Shown: piece after piece, positions 36,213-45,079 of the stretch | Numbering within the stretch: the stretch's first letter is position 1 | How the letters are laid out: each line of letters begins with the position of its first letter | Made by a program: the position numbers and the translations under genes | The notes under the pieces: generated by a model | Database searches by the model: none | What the model was told of the DNA's origin: nothing | What the model saw: only the letters and a program-made list of their open reading frames with translations | Source: Bog-756 sp963812885 | Lineage (GTDB): Bacteria > Actinomycetota > Acidimicrobiia > Acidimicrobiales > RAAP-2 | Reading direction: 5' to 3' | DNA length: 64,000 bases | Assembly (NCBI GenBank): GCA_963812885.1 | Contig: CAWEWZ010000009.1 | Span: 1-64,000 of the forward strand

Positions 36213-37690
36213 TGGCCGCGCCCGACACCCGGGTGGTGGGGGAGGAGCGGCTCCTGATCGGCGGAGAGCTCAGGGCGGCCCGGTCGGGTCGGACCTTCGA
36301 GACCGTCAACCCGGCCACCGAGGAGGTCCTCGGCGTGGTGGCCGACGCCGGTCCCGAGGATCTCGACGATGCCATCGAAGCCGCCCGCCTGGCCTTCGAC
36401 ACGACCGGCTGGTCGACCGATGTCGAGCTGCGGGTGCGCGGGCTCCGGCAGCTGCAGGCCGCCTTTCTCGCCCACGCCGACCAGATCCGGGCCCTCACCG
36501 TGGCCGAAGCGGGGTCGCCGGTCTCGCTCACCTACTCGGCCCAGCTCGACGCGCCGGTCGAATCACTCGGATGGGTGGCCGACATGGCCGAGGGGTACGA
36601 GTGGGAGACCGATCTGGGGAATGCATCGCCGCTCGGGATCCCGTCACACCGCTGGGTCCGGCGCGAGGCCACCGGGGTCGTCGGCGCCATCACCCCGTGG
36701 AACGTTCCCCATCAGATCAATCTGGCCAAACTGGGCCCGGCCCTGGCCGCCGGCAACACCGTCGTCCTCAAGCCTGCGCCCGACACACCGTGGTGCGCCA
36801 CCGTGCTCGGACGCCTGATCGCCGAGGAGACCGACATCCCTCCCGGTGTGGTCAACATCGTGCCGTCGTCGGACCACGGTATCGGCGGCTTGCTCTCGGC
36901 CGACCCGAGGGTGGACCAGGTCAGCTTCACCGGTTCCACCGCCACCGGCAGGAAGGTGATGGCCTCGGCGTCGGAGTCGCTGAAGAAGGTCTTCCTCGAG
37001 TTGGGCGGCAAGTCGGCGTTCGTGATCCTCGACGACGCCGACCTGCGCGGCGCGTGCGCCACGGCGGCCTTCACCGTGTGTACCCACGCCGGGCAGGGTT
37101 GTGCCATTACCACCAGGCTGGTGGTGCCGAGGAGCCAGTTCGACGAAGCGGTCGAGTCCACGGCCCGCGTCCTGGCCAAGCTGCCCGCCGGCGACCCCAC
37201 CGACCCGGGGACGATCTGCGGCCCGCTGATCAGCGCCCGCCAACGCGATCGGGTCGAGGGATACATCCGCCTGGCCGCCGACGAGCACGGCACCATCGTG
37301 ACCGGCGGCGGCCGGCCCGAGGGCTTCGATGCCGGGTTCTTCGTCGAGCCCACGTTGATCGTGGGGGTGGACAACGGGTCCCGGGTGGCCCAAGAGGAGA
37401 TCTTCGGACCCGTGCTCGTGGTCATCCCCCACGACGGGGACGATGACGCGGTGGCATTGGCCAACGCCTCGTCCTACGGGCTGTCCGGCTCGGTGTGGTC
37501 GGCCGACCGTCAACGGGCCATCGGCGTGGCCGATCGCATCCGCACCGGCACCATCGGGATCAACGGCGGCCTGTGGTTCAGCCCCGACATGCCCTTCGGG
37601 GGCTACAAGCAGTCGGGCGTCGGGCGGGAGTCCGGGGTGGCCGGGTTCGAGGAGTACCTCGAGACGAAGTCGATCGCCGAGCCGGCGTGA
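36212..37690 (+). CDS. aldA: NAD-dependent aldehyde dehydrogenase (Rv0768/AldA-like)
   Basis: 492 residues, full length. ATG 36212 shares a TGATG overlap with the preceding stop. Active-site Asn164 lies in ITPWNVP, the coenzyme loop is FTGSTATGR (239-247), the catalytic Glu263 is in LELGGKS, and Cys297 is in HAGQGCAITTR. The C-terminal EEIFGPVLVVIPHD and PFGGYKQSGVGRESG are standard. It oxidises an aldehyde to the acid, probably downstream of a P450-generated alcohol. Confidence 0.93.
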   Translation: MAAPDTRVVGEERLLIGGELRAARSGRTFETVNPATEEVLGVVADAGPEDLDDAIEAARLAFDTTGWSTDVELRVRGLRQLQAAFLAHADQIRALTVAEAGSPVSLTYSAQLDAPVESLGWVADMAEGYEWETDLGNASPLGIPSHRWVRREATGVVGAITPWNVPHQINLAKLGPALAAGNTVVLKPAPDTPWCATVLGRLIAEETDIPPGVVNIVPSSDHGIGGLLSADPRVDQVSFTGSTATGRKVMASASESLKKVFLELGGKSAFVILDDADLRGACATAAFTVCTHAGQGCAITTRLVVPRSQFDEAVESTARVLAKLPAGDPTDPGTICGPLISARQRDRVEGYIRLAADEHGTIVTGGGRPEGFDAGFFVEPTLIVGVDNGSRVAQEEIFGPVLVVIPHDGDDDAVALANASSYGLSGSVWSADRQRAIGVADRIRTGTIGINGGLWFSPDMPFGGYKQSGVGRESGVAGFEEYLETKSIAEPA

Positions 37691-37706
37691 ACAGGAGCGT
37701 GACCAG

Positions 37707-38105
37707 ATGAGTGAGTCCGAGACGAGCGGGGAGCCGGGATCGTCCCGGGCCCGGGGCATGGCCAAGATGGAGGAGGTCTACGGGTTCTCGGTCGACCCCG
37801 ACAAGATCGCCGGCCCCTACGTCGACTTCACCGTCGATCACCTGTTCGGCGAGGTGTGGACCCGGCCCGCGCTCGACACTCGCGACCGACGGCTGATGAC
37901 CATCGGGGTGCTGGCCGCCCTCGACCAGCCGCAGCTGATGGAGATCCAGTTCCGTTCCGCGCTCGAGCGGGGCGAGCTGACCGAGGAGCAGGTCCGTGAG
38001 ACCGTGCTCCACCTCACCCATTACATCGGCTGGCCGCTCTCGACCGAGATCAATGCCGCCGCCGAGCGGGTCATCGCCCAACGCAGCCGGGACGGGGGGT
38101 CGTGA
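37707..38105 (+). CDS. carboxymuconolactone decarboxylase family protein (Rv0771-like)
   Basis: 132 residues with AGGAG upstream of ATG 37707. A single CMD/AhpD helical domain: PYVDFTVDHLFGEVWTRPALDTRDRRLMTIGVLAAL, then ALERGELTEEQVRETVLHLTHYIGWPLSTEINAAA, matching 4-carboxymuconolactone decarboxylases (HLxxYxGxP). The redox CxxC of AhpD is absent. It is the equivalent of Rv0771 by order and type. Its reaction in this pathway is unknown. The stop overlaps the next start (GTGA). Confidence 0.88.
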   Translation: MSESETSGEPGSSRARGMAKMEEVYGFSVDPDKIAGPYVDFTVDHLFGEVWTRPALDTRDRRLMTIGVLAALDQPQLMEIQFRSALERGELTEEQVRETVLHLTHYIGWPLSTEINAAAERVIAQRSRDGGS

Positions 38106-38891
38106 GCGAGGAGCCCGCCGGCCCGGCTCCGATGGTCCGGTTCGACTTCACCGGCAAGGTGGCCATCGTGACCGGGTCGGGAGGCGGCATCGGACAGGCA
38201 TACGCCGAGGGCCTGGCCGCGGCCGGCGCCGAGGTGATGGTCGCCGACATCGCCGAGGACAACGCCGCCGGCGGTGGCGGCCGGCATCGTGTCGTCGGGC
38301 GGGTCGGCCGAGTCGATCCGGGTGGACGTGGCCGACCCCGACTCGGCCCGGGCCATGGCCGAACGGACGGTCGATCGGTTCGGCGGTATCGACTACCTGG
38401 TCAACAACGCGGCCATCTTCGGCGGGATGCAGCTCGACCTCCTGCTCACGGTGGACTGGGAGTATCTCAACCGGTTCCTGTCGGTCAACATGCTCGGGGC
38501 CCTCAACTGCGTGCGCGCCTGCTATCCGGCCATGAAGGCCCGGGGGGGAGGCGCCATCGTCAACCAGTCCTCGACGGCTGCCTACCTGTACGCCGGCTTC
38601 TACGGTCTGGCCAAGGCCGGAGTCAACTCGATCACCCAACAGATGGCCCACGAGCTCGGCGGCCAGAACATCCGCACCAATGCCATCGCCCCCGGCCCCA
38701 TCGACACCGAGGCCTCCCGGACCGTGGTCCCCGACGCCTTCATGAAGCCGATCCTGGCGTCGTTGGCCATCAAACGCCAGGGCCAGACCTCGGACCTGGT
38801 GGGCATGTGCCTGTTCCTGCTGTCCGATGAGGCCTCGTGGATCACCGGCCACGTCTTCAATGTCGACGGCGGTCAGGTCGTCCGCCCGTGA
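38102..38891 (+). CDS. short-chain dehydrogenase/reductase (Rv0769-like), one frameshift
   Basis: GTG 38102 overlaps the CMD stop. N-terminal Rossmann part: KVAIVTGSGGGIGQAYAEGLAAAGAEVMVADI. The frame changes near 38270 at a GC-run, and the rest (VAAGIVSSGGSAESIRVDVAD, FGGIDYLVNNAAIFGGM, QSSTAAY, FYGLAKAG with YxxxK, IAPGPIDTEA) continues in the second frame to 38891. Both halves are clean SDR sequence, so a single-base error is likely. It is placed as Rv0769 is in the mycobacterial locus. Confidence 0.85.
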
Positions 38892-39652
38892 GCGACGGAC
38901 GGATCGAGGTCGAGGACGACGGTGGGGTCAGACTCATCGCCTTCGACCGCCCCGAGGTGCGCAATGCGTTCGACGCGGCCATGTACGGCGAGGTGACCGG
39001 GGCGCTCGCCGGCGCACTGGACGACGAGCAGGTCAGGTCGGTGGTGATGACCGGGAGGGGGACGGCGTTCACCGCCGGCCAGGACCTCCGGGAGATGGCC
39101 GTCCTGGCCACCGGCGGCGGCGGACCGGAGGCCGGCTCGGGCTTCGGCGGCCTGATGGATGTCGTGGACTCCTTCGACAAGCCGTTGTTGGCCGCGGTCA
39201 ACGGTGTCGGGGTGGGGCTGGGTTGCACGCTGCTGGCCCACGTCGACCTGGTGCTGATGGACGAGACGGCACGGTTGCGGGTTCCGTTCGCCGAGCTGGG
39301 GGTGCCTCCCGAGGCGGCCAGCAGTTGGCTGCTCCCCGAGCGGATGGGCTGGCAGAGGGCGTCAGCCATGCTGCTGGCGTCGGAATGGATCGATGCCCAC
39401 CAGGCCGCCGACGCCGGGTTGGCGCTCCGGGTCTGCCCGGCGGGCACGGTGCTCGGAGAGACCATGGACCTGGCCCGGCGCATCGCGTCGTACCCACCGC
39501 ACGCCACCCGCCAGATCAAGCGGTTGATGATGGCCTCCCGCCGACCGGCGATCGCCGAAGCCCGGGCCCGGGAGGAGGCGGCGTTCGCCACCTTGTTCGC
39601 CGACCCCGCGCACAACCCGGGTTCGCAGCTGGCCGCCGGACTGGATCGCTGA
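38888..39652 (+). CDS. enoyl-CoA hydratase/isomerase (crotonase) family protein
   Basis: 254 residues from GTG 38888 (GTGA overlap). The crotonase fold has LIAFDRPEVRNAFDAAMYGE, the oxyanion loop GRGTAFTAGQDLREMAVL, and VNGVGVGLGCTLLAHVDLVLMDETARLRVPFAELGVPPEAASSWLLPERMG. The usual catalytic Glu pair is partly kept (AELGVPPEA), so hydratase or isomerase activity on a CoA ester is plausible. It is part of the rightward operon and suggests that the pathway includes CoA-thioester beta-oxidation steps. Confidence 0.88.
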   Translation: MSDGRIEVEDDGGVRLIAFDRPEVRNAFDAAMYGEVTGALAGALDDEQVRSVVMTGRGTAFTAGQDLREMAVLATGGGGPEAGSGFGGLMDVVDSFDKPLLAAVNGVGVGLGCTLLAHVDLVLMDETARLRVPFAELGVPPEAASSWLLPERMGWQRASAMLLASEWIDAHQAADAGLALRVCPAGTVLGETMDLARRIASYPPHATRQIKRLMMASRRPAIAEARAREEAAFATLFADPAHNPGSQLAAGLDR

Positions 39653-39658
39653 CCGCCC

Positions 39659-40513
39659 GTGCGCCTCGGCATCACCGCATTCCTCACCGATCTGGCCATG
39701 ACCCCGGCCGAGCTGGCGCTGGCCGCCGAGGAGCGCGGCTTCCATTCCTTCTACCTACCCGAGCACACCCACCTTCCGGTGCGCGCCGACCAGCCGCCGG
39801 CCCTGGTCGAGGGGGTGGACGCCGACGATTACCGCCGCAGCCTCGACCCGATCGTGGCTCTGTCCACGGCAGCATCGGCCACCCGGCGGATCCTCCTCGG
39901 CACCGGGGTGATGCTGGTGGCCCAGCACGACCCGATCGTCCTGGCCAAGCAGCTGGCCACGCTCGACCACCTGAGCGGGGGCCGGGTGGTCCTCGGCATC
40001 GGCTTCGGCTGGAACCGCGAGGAGGCCGCCGACCACGGGGTGGCATTCGAGGACCGGCGGGCCATCGCCCGCGACCACGTCCTGTGCATGCAGGCCCTGT
40101 GGTCCGAGGACCAGGCCGAGTTCCACGGCCGCTACGTGTCCCTCGACAAGTGCTGGAGCTGGCCCAAGCCGGTCCAGCAGCCGCGGATCGCCACCCTGAT
40201 CGGCGGGAGCGCCAACGCGTCGGTGTTCGGGGCGGTGGCCGAGTACGCGGACGGGTGGATGCCCGTCGGGGGAGCCGGCCTGTCCGAGGCCCTGCCCCGG
40301 CTCAGGCGGGCCGTCGAGGACCGGGGGCGCGATCCCGGAGGCATACGGGTGGTTCCGTTCGGCACGGTGCCCACCGACGAGAAGCTGGCCCACTATCAGG
40401 CCCAGGGCATCGGGGAGGTGGTGCTGCGGGTGCCATCCGGAAGTGCCCGCACCATGCTGTCGGTGCTCGACGATCACGCCGCCTACCTGGCCCGTTTCGG
40501 CGGCGAACGATGA
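39659..40513 (+). CDS. LLM-class F420-dependent oxidoreductase (TIGR03619-like)
   Basis: 284 residues from GTG 39659, 6 bp after the crotonase. Luciferase-like features: LGITAFLTDLAMTPAELALAAEERGFHSFYLPEHTH, RRILLGTGVMLVAQHDPIVLAKQLATLDHLSGGRVVLGIGFGWNREEAADHGV (the GRVVLGIGFGW block), and PRIATLIGGSA. It is a probable F420 (less likely FMN) oxidoreductase acting on an intermediate of the operon's pathway. It overlaps the following thioesterase by ATGA. Confidence 0.88.
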   Translation: MRLGITAFLTDLAMTPAELALAAEERGFHSFYLPEHTHLPVRADQPPALVEGVDADDYRRSLDPIVALSTAASATRRILLGTGVMLVAQHDPIVLAKQLATLDHLSGGRVVLGIGFGWNREEAADHGVAFEDRRAIARDHVLCMQALWSEDQAEFHGRYVSLDKCWSWPKPVQQPRIATLIGGSANASVFGAVAEYADGWMPVGGAGLSEALPRLRRAVEDRGRDPGGIRVVPFGTVPTDEKLAHYQAQGIGEVVLRVPSGSARTMLSVLDDHAAYLARFGGER

Positions 40514-41226
40514 CTGAGCCCGACACCGCGCCGGTGGCCAAGCCGTGGAGCAGCGCGGGTCGGGAGGAGTTGGCCGGTTCGGTCCGCCGGCTGATGGCGG
40601 TCACGGTGACCTCGACGGCTCCATCCGAACTGCTGGCCGACGTGGCCCGGCAGGCGGCGGTACTGGCCGACCAGCTCGACCGCTTCGTCCCCGAGGCCGG
40701 CCCGGTCCCGTTGGCCCGCTTCTCCGAGGAGACGGTCAGGTCCGGTGACCCCCACGCACTGGCCGCGGCGATGCCCTTCGATGTGGTGATCGGATCGTGC
40801 AACCCGGTGGCGCTGCCGATCACCATCGAGTTCGACCCGCCCAAGGCCATCGGGCGCGCCCAGTTCACCGCCACTTACGAAGGGGCGCCCGGATGTGTGC
40901 ACGGTGCGGTCCTCGCCGGTGCCTTCGACATCGTGCTGACCGCGGCCAACATCATGGCCAACGGCGCCGGCCCGACCGTCAACCTCTCGATCCGGTACTT
41001 GAAGCCGACCCTCGTCGAGCAGCCGGCGCTGTTCGAATCATGGGTCACCTCCCAGGACGATCGCCGGACCCACAGCCGCGGCCACCTCATCCAAAACGGC
41101 GTGGTCACCGTCGAGGCGGTGGGCGAGTTCGTCAACATGGAGCGCTCGCGCATCGCCGCCATGCACCGACGGGAGGAGGGCTCAGGACCGACGGACGTGA
41201 TCCATGAGGGCGAAGTCGGGGGCTGA
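40510..41226 (+). CDS. PaaI/4HBT hotdog thioesterase, last gene of the rightward operon
   Basis: 238 residues. The C-terminal hotdog domain has GAPGCVHGAVLAGAFDIVLTAANIMANGAGPTVNLSIRYLKPTLVEQP, the HGxxLAxxxD-type motif of 4HBT thioesterases with Asp as base. The N-terminal 90 residues are an extra helical region (ELAGSVRRLMAVTVTSTAP). It would release a free acid from a CoA ester at the end of the pathway. It is coupled to the LLM gene by an ATGA overlap. Confidence 0.82.
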   Translation: MTEPDTAPVAKPWSSAGREELAGSVRRLMAVTVTSTAPSELLADVARQAAVLADQLDRFVPEAGPVPLARFSEETVRSGDPHALAAAMPFDVVIGSCNPVALPITIEFDPPKAIGRAQFTATYEGAPGCVHGAVLAGAFDIVLTAANIMANGAGPTVNLSIRYLKPTLVEQPALFESWVTSQDDRRTHSRGHLIQNGVVTVEAVGEFVNMERSRIAAMHRREEGSGPTDVIHEGEVGG

Positions 41227-41329
41227 CCGGGCGCGAGCCTCCCGCATTCTCTACAGTCGTACCATCAGGTCGGCCGGGGGCGGATCGAAGATCCGGGGTC
41301 GTCCCACCACACAGGGGGAGAGATCACCA

Positions 41330-42667
41330 ATGGATGCCACCTCACCGCAAGGACCCGCTCCGATCGGAAGGCCGGGACGGCGGCGGGAGACGAGGGTGGC
41401 GGCGGTCCTGACCGCCATGGTGCTTGCCGCCGCGCTGGCCGCCTGCTCGTCGACCAACAGCGTCGGTACCGACACCGGCTCGTCCACCAAAGCGACCATC
41501 CCCAAGTCGGCGTTCAGCGACCATACCGGCATCACCGCCACCACGGTGTCGGTGGGCAACGTGTCCACTCTGTTGGCCGGGATCTTCAAAGGTGCCGCCG
41601 TCGGCACCGAGGCGTACGCCGACTATGTGAACTCGACGGGCGGGATCAACGGCCGCAAGATCATCGTGGACAGCAGCGACGACCACTACGCCGGGGCCCC
41701 CAACCGGGAGGCGACCCAGGCTGCGGTCCTCAAGGACTTCGCCATGGTGGGTAGCTTCTCGCTGTTCGACAACTTCGGCGGGCTCATCCTCAAGCAGAAC
41801 CCACAGGTGCCCAACGTCACCGTGTCCCTCGACCTGGCCACGGCCGCGCTGCCCAATTCGTTCAGCCCGGCCCCGACCCCGAACGGCTGGATTCTCGGTC
41901 CCCTGGTCTACTTCCAGAAGAAGTTCCCCACCGATGTCAAGGCGGCCGGTGCGCTGGTGGCCGACGAGCCGTCGGCCACCGTCAAGTGGACGGCGGAGAA
42001 GGCGGCCATGGAGCACCTGGGGTACAAGGTGGTCTACGACCCGACCTTCGACATCTCCACGTCCAACTTCGACCAGTACGTCATCAACATGAAGAACGAC
42101 GGGGTGAAGATCCTGTTCCTCGAGCAGATGCCCCAGAACTATGCCGCCGCGGTGATCAAGGCTCTCAATCAGCAGAACTTCCACCCGGTGATCGTGTTCG
42201 GCGGCTCCACCTACAGCGAGGAACTGGTGCCCGACTCCGGAGGCCCGGCAGCCATCGACGGTGCCTACATGGAGCAGAACACCGCCCTCTACCTCGGGGA
42301 GGACGCATCCGGGATCCCGGCCGTCAACACCTTCCTCACCTGGGTGCAGAAGGCGTCACCCGGCTTCCACGCCGACCTCTACACCCTCTACGGCTGGTTG
42401 TCGGCGGAGATGTTCAGCCAGGCCCTCAAGGCTGCGGGATCCGATCCCAGCCGGGGCTCGGTGCTCGAGGCGCTCCGCCACATCACCTCGTTCTCCGGTG
42501 GACACCTGGTGGGCACGGCCAACCCGGCTGACCGGGTGCCCACCAATTGCTACATCATCGCCAGGATCGAGAACGGGAAGTACCAGCGGTTGGACGACCC
42601 CCCGGTGAAGGGCCCGACCCACGGCTACCGCTGCGACCAACCGTTCTATTACTACCCGGCGGCCTGA
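41330..42667 (+). CDS. branched-chain amino-acid-type ABC substrate-binding lipoprotein, orphan
   Basis: 445 residues with GGGGGAG upstream of ATG 41330. The signal peptide has a lipobox LAAC at about residues 36-39 (VLAAALAACSS), so it is lipid-anchored outside the membrane. It is a type I periplasmic-binding fold: GITATTVSVGNVSTLLAGIFKGAAVGTEAYADYVNSTGGINGRKIIV, then DDHYAGAPNREATQAAV and GSFSLFDNFGG, as in LivJ-like receptors. No permease or ATPase genes are adjacent. Its position after the CYP51-type operon hints at uptake or sensing of the pathway's substrate, but this is weak inference. Confidence 0.85.
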   Translation: MDATSPQGPAPIGRPGRRRETRVAAVLTAMVLAAALAACSSTNSVGTDTGSSTKATIPKSAFSDHTGITATTVSVGNVSTLLAGIFKGAAVGTEAYADYVNSTGGINGRKIIVDSSDDHYAGAPNREATQAAVLKDFAMVGSFSLFDNFGGLILKQNPQVPNVTVSLDLATAALPNSFSPAPTPNGWILGPLVYFQKKFPTDVKAAGALVADEPSATVKWTAEKAAMEHLGYKVVYDPTFDISTSNFDQYVINMKNDGVKILFLEQMPQNYAAAVIKALNQQNFHPVIVFGGSTYSEELVPDSGGPAAIDGAYMEQNTALYLGEDASGIPAVNTFLTWVQKASPGFHADLYTLYGWLSAEMFSQALKAAGSDPSRGSVLEALRHITSFSGGHLVGTANPADRVPTNCYIIARIENGKYQRLDDPPVKGPTHGYRCDQPFYYYPAA

Positions 42668-42668
42668 G

Positions 42669-42684
42669 CCGGCCGACCGGCCGG
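42669..42684. terminator. short GC hairpin between convergent genes
   Basis: CCGGCC (42669-42674), loop GACC, then GGCCGG (42679-42684), lying in the 27-bp gap between the lipoprotein and rpsT stops. It is a plausible bidirectional terminator, though the stem is only 6 bp and has no T-run. Confidence 0.35.
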
Positions 42685-42694
42685 GTGCTCGGAG

Positions 42695-42961
42695 TCAGTC
42701 GGCAGTGGCCCGGGCGGCCCGGGTCATCAGCCGTGACTTGCGGTTGGCGGCCTGGTTCTTGTGGATGACGCCTTTGGCCGCCGCCTTGTCGATCCGCTTG
42801 ATGGCCAGACGCAGCGACTCCTCGCCGTCCTCCGCCCCGGTGTCGATGGCGTTGATGGCCCGCTTGGTCCGTGTCCGCAGTTCGGACCGCACCGCCTTGT
42901 TGCGCGCCTGGCGCTTGATGGTCTGGCGGTTCCGCTTGATCTGGCTCTTGATGTTTGCCAC
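42695..42961 (-). CDS. rpsT: 30S ribosomal protein bS20
   Basis: 88 residues from GTG 42961, with AGGA 7 nt upstream. It is Lys/Arg-rich and helical: ANIKSQIKRNRQTIKRQARNKAVRSELRT at the N-terminus and AIKRIDKAAAKGVIHKNQAANRKSRLMTR at the C-terminus, the standard bS20 ends. It binds 16S rRNA in the small subunit. It is divergent from lepA, an arrangement often seen in bacteria. Confidence 0.96.
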   Translation of the reverse strand: MANIKSQIKRNRQTIKRQARNKAVRSELRTRTKRAINAIDTGAEDGEESLRLAIKRIDKAAAKGVIHKNQAANRKSRLMTRAARATAD

Positions 42962-43193
42962 TGCTGGTCCTTGTCGTCCTGGTGCGTTTGGTGCGGTGGG
43001 CCGTGCAGCCACCACCGTCGGTTCGGAAGATCTGACCCCGGGTGCCCGACGAGGGCCCATTTCCGGAGGCCCCCCAGGGTAGCAGCCCCGCCGTCGGCTT
43101 CCCACCCGCCACCCGGCCCCGGTCCGCACCCACCCGGCACGGTTCCCGCCCGGACGGCCCGCCGGTGGTGGTCGGGCCTCCGGTCGGCTTGGG

Positions 43194-43199
43194 TACGCT
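43194..43199 (+). promoter_or_regulatory. -10 box (TACGCT) of a probable leaderless promoter for lepA
   Basis: TACGCT ends 9 nt before GTG 43209 and no Shine-Dalgarno is present. Confidence 0.35.
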
Positions 43200-43208
43200 G
43201 GCCGTTCC

Positions 43209-44996
43209 GTGCTTCCCATCGACCGCATCCGCAACTTCTCCATCATCAGCCACGTCGACCACGGCAAATCCACCCTGTCGGATCGCATCCTGGAGCTGAC
43301 CGGGGCCGTCGACCCCCGACTGATGCGCGAGCAGTACCTCGACTCGATGGACATCGAGCGCGAGCGGGGGATCACCATCAAGGCGCAGAACGTGCGGGTG
43401 CCGTGGAAGGAGAACACCCTCCACCTGATCGACACTCCCGGCCACGTCGATTTCGGGTACGAGGTCAGCCGGTCGCTGGCCGCCTGCGAAGGTGCCGTGC
43501 TGCTGGTCGACGCCTCCCAGGGCATCCAGGCCCAGACGCTGGCCAATTGCTACCAGGCCCTCGACAACGATCTCGAGATCGTGGCCGTCCTCAACAAGAT
43601 CGACCTCCCCGCCGCCGATCCCGACCGGTCGGCGGCGGAGATCGAGCAGGTCCTCGGCCTCCCTTCGTCGGGCATCCTGCGCATCTCGGCCAAGACCGGG
43701 GAGGGGGTCCCCGAGTTGCTGGACGCCATCGTGGAGCGCATCCCCGCTCCCACCGGTGACCCCTCCGCGCCGCTGCAGGCCCTCATCTTCGACTCGGCCT
43801 ACGACCAGTACCGGGGGGTGGTCAGCTCGATCAGGGTGATGGAGGGCACGCTGGTCGGCACGGACAGACTTCGGTTCATGCAGGCCGGCAGCAACCACGA
43901 GATCGAGGAGATCGGCATCCGGACCCCGATCACCGTACCGGTGGACGAGCTCGGCCCCGGCGAGGTGGGCTACCTGATCGCCGGGATCAAGGATGTGGGG
44001 GGCGCCCGATCCGGCGAGACGGTCACCACCACCGCCCATCCGGCCGACGCCGCTCTGGCCGGGTACCGCGATCCGAAGCCCATGGTCTTCTGCGGGCTCT
44101 TTCCCATCGACGGCGACGAGCTGCCCGACCTGCGCGACGCATTGGAGAAGCTCAGGCTCAACGACGCCAGCTTCACCTATGAGCCGGAGTCGTCGCGGGC
44201 CCTCGGGTTCGGATTCCGGTGCGGCTTCCTCGGGCTCTTGCACATGGAGATCGTCCGCGAGCGGCTCGAGCGGGAGTTCGATCTGTCGCTCATCGCCACT
44301 GCCCCGTCGGTCGCCTACCGGGCGTACCTGAACGACGGGACCTGCGTGGATGTCGACAATCCGAGCGAGCTGCCCGAGCCCACCGCCCTCGAGCATGTCG
44401 ACGAACCCATGCTCAGGGCCACCATCCTCACGCCGGCCGAGTACACCGGAACGGTGATGGACCTGTGCCAGGGCCGGCGGGCCGAGATGCTCAAGATGGA
44501 GTACCTGTCGCCGGAGCGGGTCGAGTTCGTCTACGCCATCCCGCTGGCCGAGGTGGTGGTCAACTTCTTCGACCAATTGAAGAGCCGGACCAAGGGCTAT
44601 GCCAGCCTCGACTACGAGCCCGAAGGGTACGCCACCGCCGATCTGGTCAAGGTCGACCTGCTGATCAACCACACCCCGGTCGACGCCTTCTCGACCATCG
44701 TGCACCGGTCACAGGCCGACTTCTACGGCCGGCGGATGACCGAGAAGCTCCGTGAGCTGATCCCTCGCCAGATGTTCGACGTCCCCATCCAGGCCGCCAT
44801 CGGCGGCCGGGTCCTGGCCCGGGAGACGGTCAAGGCCAGGCGGAAGGATGTCCTGGCCAAGTGCTACGGCGGTGACATCACCCGGAAGCGCAAGCTCCTG
44901 GAGAAGCAGAAGGAGGGCAAGAAGAAGATGAAGAACATCGGACGGGTCGAGGTTCCCCAGGAGGCGTTCGTTTCCGCGCTCAAGCTGGACGACTGA
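43209..44996 (+). CDS. lepA: elongation factor 4 (LepA) ribosomal back-translocase GTPase
   Basis: 595 residues, full length. The P-loop is HVDHGKST (15-22), then switch ERGITIKAQNVRV, DTPGHVDFGYEV, and VLNKIDLPAADPDR. The EF4-specific C-terminal domain ends VEVPQEAFVSALKLDD. It remobilises stalled or mis-translocated ribosomes and aids 30S biogenesis. The start is GTG 43209 (VLPIDRIRNFSIISHVDHGK). The frame is intact. Confidence 0.97.
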   Translation: MLPIDRIRNFSIISHVDHGKSTLSDRILELTGAVDPRLMREQYLDSMDIERERGITIKAQNVRVPWKENTLHLIDTPGHVDFGYEVSRSLAACEGAVLLVDASQGIQAQTLANCYQALDNDLEIVAVLNKIDLPAADPDRSAAEIEQVLGLPSSGILRISAKTGEGVPELLDAIVERIPAPTGDPSAPLQALIFDSAYDQYRGVVSSIRVMEGTLVGTDRLRFMQAGSNHEIEEIGIRTPITVPVDELGPGEVGYLIAGIKDVGGARSGETVTTTAHPADAALAGYRDPKPMVFCGLFPIDGDELPDLRDALEKLRLNDASFTYEPESSRALGFGFRCGFLGLLHMEIVRERLEREFDLSLIATAPSVAYRAYLNDGTCVDVDNPSELPEPTALEHVDEPMLRATILTPAEYTGTVMDLCQGRRAEMLKMEYLSPERVEFVYAIPLAEVVVNFFDQLKSRTKGYASLDYEPEGYATADLVKVDLLINHTPVDAFSTIVHRSQADFYGRRMTEKLRELIPRQMFDVPIQAAIGGRVLARETVKARRKDVLAKCYGGDITRKRKLLEKQKEGKKKMKNIGRVEVPQEAFVSALKLDD

Positions 44997-45079
44997 ACGG
45001 TCGATCCTGGTTAACAGCGCATTCCTGTCCGATCGAGGTCCCTCCGGTGCTCCAACAACTGACGTCTAACGTGTCACCA

